A stretch of 64,000 nt of DNA from Actinorugispora endophytica (GTDB lineage: Bacteria; Actinomycetota; Actinomycetes; Streptosporangiales; Streptosporangiaceae). The stretch is taken from contig NZ_SNYN01000003.1 of NCBI RefSeq assembly GCF_004363075.1, positions 124,001 through 188,000 on the forward strand, in the 5' to 3' direction. The position numbers and the translations under genes were made by a program. The notes under the pieces were generated by a model. The model ran no database searches, was not told the origin of the DNA, and saw only the letters and a list, made by a program, of their open reading frames with translations. This document shows, piece after piece, positions 61,579 through 64,000 of this stretch (within the stretch, counting starts at the first letter, position 1; each line of letters begins with the position of its first letter).

Positions 61579-62619
61579 ATGGTCAGGATCATGGTGAAAG
61601 CGGCTGCCGCGGGTGCGGCCGTGGTGTTCGCGGTGCTCTCGGTTCCGCCGGCCGCGGCCGACGGAACCGACGGCGGGGGAGCGCCGGACCCGCTCGCGGC
61701 CGAGCTCGGCGGTGATCCGGCCCCCGAGATCCTCGAGGCGGTGCGGGAGGGTCGACCCCTCGTGCACCCGCGGGTCTCCGACCGGTTCCCGTCGATCACC
61801 GCGGACTCCGTCGCCGGCGTCCTCGGGGAGGACACGACCACCCGGGTCGCCGTGCTCCCCGCGGTGGAGGCCGATCCGGACGCGGTCGCCGAGGACATGC
61901 ACGAGGGGCGGGCCGAGGGGGCGGCCGTCCTCTACGTCTGGCACGACGGGGGCTTCCGGCCCCACCTGGCGGGGAGAGGGGACGGGGCCGGTCCGAAGGG
62001 GGCGCTCGCCACCGTCGGCTCATGGGCGGCCCCCGGCGAGCTGCTCCGGAGCCTGGCGCAGCTGGAGACGGTGCTGCGCGGGGACGTCATCTCCAGGGCC
62101 GCGGAGTCGCTGGCCGACTCGCCGCTGCACGTGCCCCCCTGCCTGAGGACCGACCTGGGGGCGGCCCGCGCCGAGGAGCTGGCCGATCGGTTCGCCGCGG
62201 TCCCCGCCCGGGTCAGGGTGGCGCTGCTGCCCAGCGAAGCGGTGGAGTACGAGAGCGCGGTGGCGCGGCGGGGATCGGGGAACGTCGCCGAGCTGGTGCA
62301 GGGCGAGAGCGACATGCCGGTCATCGTCTACCTGGTCGACCCCGGCGGCCGCGTCGTCTCCAGTGCCGCGAGCGGCCGGGTGTCCAACGACCGGTTCGGT
62401 CTGCGCGGAGACGACCTGGCGGGCCTGGCCAACAGCGTCAGGGACCGCGACAGCGCCGACACCACCCTGACGAACCTGCTTCGGAGGCTGGGCGGCGGCG
62501 ACGACGGCGGGAGCGCCGCCTTCGACCGGGCGGCCGAGTTCCTCATCTACGCGGCCCCCTTCCTCGCGCTCGTGGGCCTGGTGCTCGTCCTGCCCTCCCG
62601 CCGCGCGGAGCGGGACTGA
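61579..62619 (+). CDS. Membrane protein with two tandem similar extracytoplasmic domains
   Basis: 346 aa. Signal peptide (about 1-27, AAGAAVVFAVLSVPPAAADG), two domains of about 110-120 residues, then a C-terminal membrane segment (AAPFLALVGLVLVLPS) with a short basic tail. The two domains align: a helical start, a TRVAVLP / VRVALLP strand, an acidic helix, then a hydrophobic strand (AVLYVWHDGGF / VIVYLVDPGGR). The duplication is my reading; no family is recognised. ATG 61579, with a G-rich site upstream. The next genes are two small roadblock-like proteins on the same strand. Confidence 0.7.
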   Translation: MVRIMVKAAAAGAAVVFAVLSVPPAAADGTDGGGAPDPLAAELGGDPAPEILEAVREGRPLVHPRVSDRFPSITADSVAGVLGEDTTTRVAVLPAVEADPDAVAEDMHEGRAEGAAVLYVWHDGGFRPHLAGRGDGAGPKGALATVGSWAAPGELLRSLAQLETVLRGDVISRAAESLADSPLHVPPCLRTDLGAARAEELADRFAAVPARVRVALLPSEAVEYESAVARRGSGNVAELVQGESDMPVIVYLVDPGGRVVSSAASGRVSNDRFGLRGDDLAGLANSVRDRDSADTTLTNLLRRLGGGDDGGSAAFDRAAEFLIYAAPFLALVGLVLVLPSRRAERD

Positions 62620-62868
62620 CCGGATCCGGCCGCGGCCCGCAGGGGAGAGGCGCCCCCCTCGGCCGTGACCTCGGTCTTCCACGCCGTCCGCGCCCGATTG
62701 TTAAGTGACTTAGTAACTACTCTATGGTTTGAATTCTTTTTTTCGACCGAACCCCTGCGCAAGTCGCGCGCGGCCGAATATTCTCACTGCTGTCCCGAAG
62801 CGATGACGTTTGCGGCGAAGCTGTTCAATTCGAAACGGCGAGCTGTACCGACACAGTGAAGGAACACG
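62620..62868. promoter_or_regulatory. AT-rich intergenic region, candidate promoter
   Basis: 249 bases before the first roadblock-like gene. 62697-62760 is AT-rich, with repeated AGTNACT-like steps (AGTGACTTAGTAACTACT at about 62704-62721) and a TATGGT at 62722-62727. Looks like a regulated promoter region; no regulator can be named. Confidence 0.4.
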
Positions 62869-63489
62869 GTGTTCGCGATCGACGGCGACCTGAAGGCGAT
62901 CCTGGAGATTCCCGGCGCGCGGAGCATATCCCTGCTGGATTCGGGCCGTGTCGTGGCCGAATTCGGCCACGACACCGCGTTTCCCCGGGAGGAGAACCGG
63001 GGAGCGGCAGGCGTCGTTCACGCGATCGCCGATAATCCGGCGTTCGTTTCGATGGAGATCGCCGGGGCCCTGGAGGACCTGGTGCTCACCACCCGGTACG
63101 AGTACCTGCTCGTGGCGGTCGTGCGGGTGCCGGGCCGCTCGCGCTGCCGGCTCCAGCTCCGGCTGGACCGGGGCGGCGGCAACCTCGCGCTCGGACGACA
63201 GGCGCTGCGTCGCCTGGCCGCGCGGCTGGGGGCGGACGCCGACGCGGGGCCGCCCGCCTGGACGGGGGGTCCGCTCCCCAGGCGGCGGTACGCGGTGGGC
63301 GGGGCCGACGGCGGCGCGGTGTCGCTCCGGCGGGCCCCGAACCCGGGCCGGCCGGCGCGAGGCACGGGAGGGGGGTGGTCCCCGCCGGACCGGGCCACCC
63401 TCGAACGAGTGCTCGGCGCGTTGAGGTCCCTGTGCGCGCCCCCGGCCGGACTGCCGGGGCGCGTCATGGTCAGGGCCGAGGCGACCTGA
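62869..63489 (+). CDS. Roadblock/LC7-like protein with extra C-terminal region
   Basis: 206 aa. Residues about 1-115 resemble the 123-aa protein encoded next (63597): helix DGDLKAILEIPGA, a two-strand SLLDSGRVVAEF, a long helix, strands, and LDRGGGNLALGRQAL before the end. This pattern fits the roadblock/LC7 fold of GTPase-linked dimers (inference). The C-terminal 90 residues are Arg/Gly/Pro-rich. GTG 62869 has AAGGA upstream. A 28-bp perfect palindrome lies in its codons at 62948-62975. Confidence 0.6.
   Translation: MFAIDGDLKAILEIPGARSISLLDSGRVVAEFGHDTAFPREENRGAAGVVHAIADNPAFVSMEIAGALEDLVLTTRYEYLLVAVVRVPGRSRCRLQLRLDRGGGNLALGRQALRRLAARLGADADAGPPAWTGGPLPRRRYAVGGADGGAVSLRRAPNPGRPARGTGGGWSPPDRATLERVLGALRSLCAPPAGLPGRVMVRAEAT
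62948..62975. repeat. 28-bp perfect palindrome inside a coding region
   Basis: Left half GTGTCGTGGCCGAA (62948-62961) is the exact complement of the right half (62962-62975). It encodes the peptide RVVAEFGHDT in the roadblock-like gene. Confidence 0.85.
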
Positions 63490-63596
63490 GGGTGCGGATC
63501 ATCCGGCGCATCGAGAAGTTGCTGGTGAAGCGGTCGGAACAGCGGAGCGGACCACCGGAACCGACGTACTCGCCCCCCAACGGAAAAGGACTGACC

Positions 63597-63968
63597 ATGG
63601 CTGACCTGGACACCGGACTCAAGGAAATGATGGCGATCGGAGGCGCGATCGCCGCTTCTGTGGTCGACTACGGGAGCGGGATGGCCCTGGGCTCCCTGAC
63701 CACCGCCCAGAACCTCGACGTCACGGTCGCCTCGGCCGGGAACACCGAGGTGGTGCGGGCCAAGGTGCGCACCATCGACCAACTCGGCATCAACGACGCG
63801 ATCGAGGACATCCTCATCACGCTGGGGAAGCAGTACCACATCATCCGGCCGCTCAGCAGCCGGAAGGGGCAGGGGCTCTTCATCTACCTGGCGCTGGACC
63901 GGGGCCGCGCGAACCTGGCGATGGCCCGCCACCAGCTTCGCGGTATCGAGGAGGGCCTCGACATCTGA
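63597..63968 (+). CDS. Roadblock/LC7-like protein
   Basis: 123 aa, paralogous to residues 1-115 of the protein encoded upstream: ADLDTGLKEMMAIGGA, SVVDYGSGMALGSL, a middle helix (NDAIEDILITLGKQYHIIRPL) and LDRGRANLAMARHQLRGI. Predicted alpha/beta roadblock-like fold. ATG 63597 has AAGGA 8 bases upstream; an in-frame GTG at 63492 would add 35 residues but has no ribosome site. The cluster probably continues right of the window; no GTPase or DUF742 gene is visible in the window. Confidence 0.7.
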   Translation: MADLDTGLKEMMAIGGAIAASVVDYGSGMALGSLTTAQNLDVTVASAGNTEVVRAKVRTIDQLGINDAIEDILITLGKQYHIIRPLSSRKGQGLFIYLALDRGRANLAMARHQLRGIEEGLDI

Positions 63969-64000
63969 CCCCGGGACCAGGACCGCGCCCACGCGGGACT

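Noticed and set aside
60818-61597. A 259-residue plus-strand frame
   Set aside because: Crosses AT-rich and GC-rich composition, lacks a ribosome site and has no coherent domain.

Overview
The window is 64 kb of very GC-rich chromosome from an actinobacterium. The gene order (ddl, thiL, rpmB, recG, rsmD, coaD, rpmF, rnc, mutM, smc, ftsY, amt, ffh, rpsP, khpA, rimM, trmD, rplS, lepB, yraN, comM, dprA, xerC, rpsB, tsf, pyrH, frr, cdsA, rlmN) is the conserved actinomycete core block. The many GTG starts, the actinobacterial protein families (DUF3105, DUF3515, DUF2469, EI24) and the base composition fit Streptosporangiales, most likely Nocardiopsaceae (inference). No rRNA, tRNA, insertion sequence, prophage or true CRISPR array was found.

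Layout. 1-13.8 kb: the end of a Cys/Met-metabolism PLP enzyme, ddl, an EI24 membrane protein, the minus-strand cytochrome bd operon cydA-cydB-cydD-cydC behind a 49-bp concentric dyad, a divergent DUF305/DUF3105 pair around a palindrome, a DUF3515 lipoprotein with a stand-alone AsnC effector domain, thiL and a membrane-anchored CBM2 protein. 13.9-21.3 kb: rpmB, recG, rsmD, coaD, DUF177, rpmF, rnc, mutM, acyP. The rpmF leader carries two hairpins that look like type I-E CRISPR repeats. 21.7-36.3 kb: a small coiled-coil protein and smc, then a cobalamin-riboswitch-led BtuF/BtuC pair without an ATPase gene, ftsY, an ABC-2 exporter, amt (without glnB/glnD), a lipoprotein and ffh. 36.5-40.3 kb: the rpsP-khpA and rimM-trmD pairs separated by strong hairpins, then rplS and lepB.

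40.4-51.2 kb: DUF2469, yraN, comM-dprA-ridA (overlapping genes), xerC, an M23 peptidase, rpsB-tsf, pyrH-frr-cdsA. 51.2-60.7 kb: an MFS transporter, a zinc-ribbon protein, a suppressor-of-fused-domain protein, rlmN, a VTT-domain membrane protein, an Lrp/AsnC regulator, a PucR regulator divergent from a class III aminotransferase, and a small Cys-rich protein. 60.7-64 kb: an accessory end with a gene-poor AT-rich stretch, a membrane protein with two tandem similar domains, and two tandem paralogous small proteins that look roadblock/LC7-like.

How it fits together. The core block serves translation (ribosomal proteins, EF-Ts, RRF, RimM, TrmD, RlmN, RsmD), membrane targeting (Ffh, FtsY, LepB), DNA maintenance (RecG, MutM, Smc, DprA, XerC) and envelope precursors (Ddl, CdsA). 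Accessory functions are inserted at the joints between conserved genes, and those joints also hold the dispersed and inverted repeats. Several genes usual at these joints elsewhere (a DAK2-type gene, glnB-glnD, rnhB, whiG) are not present here.
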